A stretch of DNA of 5,097 bases from Alphaproteobacteria bacterium (GTDB lineage Bacteria; Pseudomonadota; Alphaproteobacteria; Paracaedibacterales; CAITNM01), in contig CANMNU010000096.1 in NCBI GenBank assembly GCA_947499175.1, forward strand, positions 1 to 5,097, given 5' to 3'. The notes under the pieces are model-generated. The model made no database searches and had not been told where the DNA came from. It worked only from the letters and a program-made list of their open reading frames with translations. Shown piece by piece: positions 4,672 through 5,097 of this stretch. A program made the translations under genes and the position numbers. The number at the start of each line of letters is the position of its first letter. Positions within the stretch are counted from its first letter, which is position 1.

Positions 4672-5068
4672 CCCAGATCACCGCCAAAAGGCGGCCTGGG
4701 CGGGTAACCAATCCCATGTGAAGCCTTAAACCTGCTTAGGTTCATGAGATAGCAATTCACAGCCTGACTTGGAAACCGAGAGTCTCGGCGGCCCAAGGCA
4801 ACATAGGCAAGTGTTACATTGCCTATGTTGTGTAAGTGGTGACCCAACTGATAAGTGCCCTTGGGCGTAACTTGCAAAGTATACCCAAAACTTGAAAGAT
4901 AAGGGTATAGCAAGCCCAGTGACTATGCTTAACTGAAAGTGGTAGCTGATGTTTATAAAGGAACTTAAGTGTTACCTTTGCCCTTATAAATTTTCAGAGA
5001 TTTCCAGCTGTATTGACAATATCGCCAAGGAGATGCCGTGTTGGTGTATTTGTGAAATACTGTCAATA
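4672..5068 (+). ncRNA. Probable structured RNA of unknown family (possible 5' part of a group II intron)
   Basis: No believable ORF covers this stretch, yet complementary arms tile it. They are: CCCAG 4672-4676 with CTGGG 4696-4700, enclosing CCGCC-AAAA-GGCGG (4681-4694); AACCT with AGGTT (4729-4742); and GCCCAAGG 4791-4798 with CCTTGGGC 4859-4866, enclosing a perfect 10 bp CAACATAGGC/GCCTATGTTG (4799-4808/4821-4830). Next come TATACCC 4880-4886 with GGGTATA 4903-4909, and AGCTG 4944-4948 with CAGCT 5005-5009, enclosing TTTATAA/TTATAAA (4952-4958/4984-4990). Last is a three-way junction closed by TATTGACA/TGTCAATA (5011-5018/5061-5068). Local GC is higher than the flanks. The strand is not settled because stems read both ways; plus is chosen from the apparent nesting and GNRA-like loops. 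A group II intron domain I is my best guess from the style of segments such as GGTTCATGAGATAGCAA, but no GTGYG 5' end or domain V is visible. Confidence 0.45.
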
Positions 5069-5097
5069 TTTCATAAATACTTAAATCATCATTCACT

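Noticed and set aside
4650..4913. Minus-strand open frame of 87 codons
   Set aside because: It covers a region full of complementary stems, and its translation is low in family-like features; an RNA explanation fits better.
4672..5068. tmRNA, RNase P RNA or 6S RNA
   Set aside because: None of the conserved cores I know for these (for example GAGGAAAGTCC for RNase P RNA, or a tRNA-like end for tmRNA) is present on either strand.
1..5097. CRISPR array or tRNA gene
   Set aside because: The only substantial repeats are two full and one partial palindromic elements far apart. No regularly spaced direct repeats and no cloverleaf with a T-loop GTTCRA were seen.

Overview
The window looks like an accessory stretch of an AT-rich, Gram-negative, probably host-associated bacterium. 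The signs are Sec-exported surface proteins, periplasmic binding proteins, and an interspersed palindromic repeat carrying a 'TTGCGAGC...GCGCGGCAATCCAA' core. That core resembles repeats I associate with intracellular alphaproteobacteria (Rickettsiales/Holosporales). This placement is an inference from sequence style, not from a marker gene.

Layout. Positions 1-679 (minus) hold the 5' part of an autotransporter-like beta-strand-repeat protein. Its frame breaks at a run of nine G (386-394), and a long open frame resumes one phase away and runs off the left edge. This looks like a phase-variable, OFF-state surface gene, or else a recent frameshift or sequencing error. Divergent from it, at 891-1601 (plus), is a secreted protein with two cadherin-like/Big_9-type repeats and an abnormal Trp-rich tail. 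The 211 bp between them hold an inverted repeat and a short leader ORF with a strong Shine-Dalgarno.

Positions 1637-1790 and 4393-4545 are two nearly identical, oppositely oriented 153-154 bp elements with 10 bp terminal inverted repeats and two internal hairpins. They are best read as MITE-like non-autonomous mobile elements. Between them lie two tandem paralogous ABC-transporter substrate-binding proteins of the TrpX-like family (3709-2804, then 2772-1810, minus strand) with no permease or ATPase nearby. Upstream is the N-terminal part of a HigA-type antitoxin that has lost its DNA-binding domain (4026-3829). It is preceded by what may be a scrap of the toxin and by a partial copy of the repeat's first palindrome (4093-4129).

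Positions 4546-5097 hold no convincing gene, but 4672-5068 is packed with nested complementary stems, including a 10 bp perfect helix and a three-way junction. I interpret this as a structured RNA, possibly the 5' ribozyme part of a group II intron whose protein would lie beyond the right edge. That identity is unproven.

Taken together the region is one of gene decay and repeat insertion around exported proteins: a switchable or broken adhesin, a truncated repeat protein, a paralogous pair of binding proteins and a gutted toxin-antitoxin locus.
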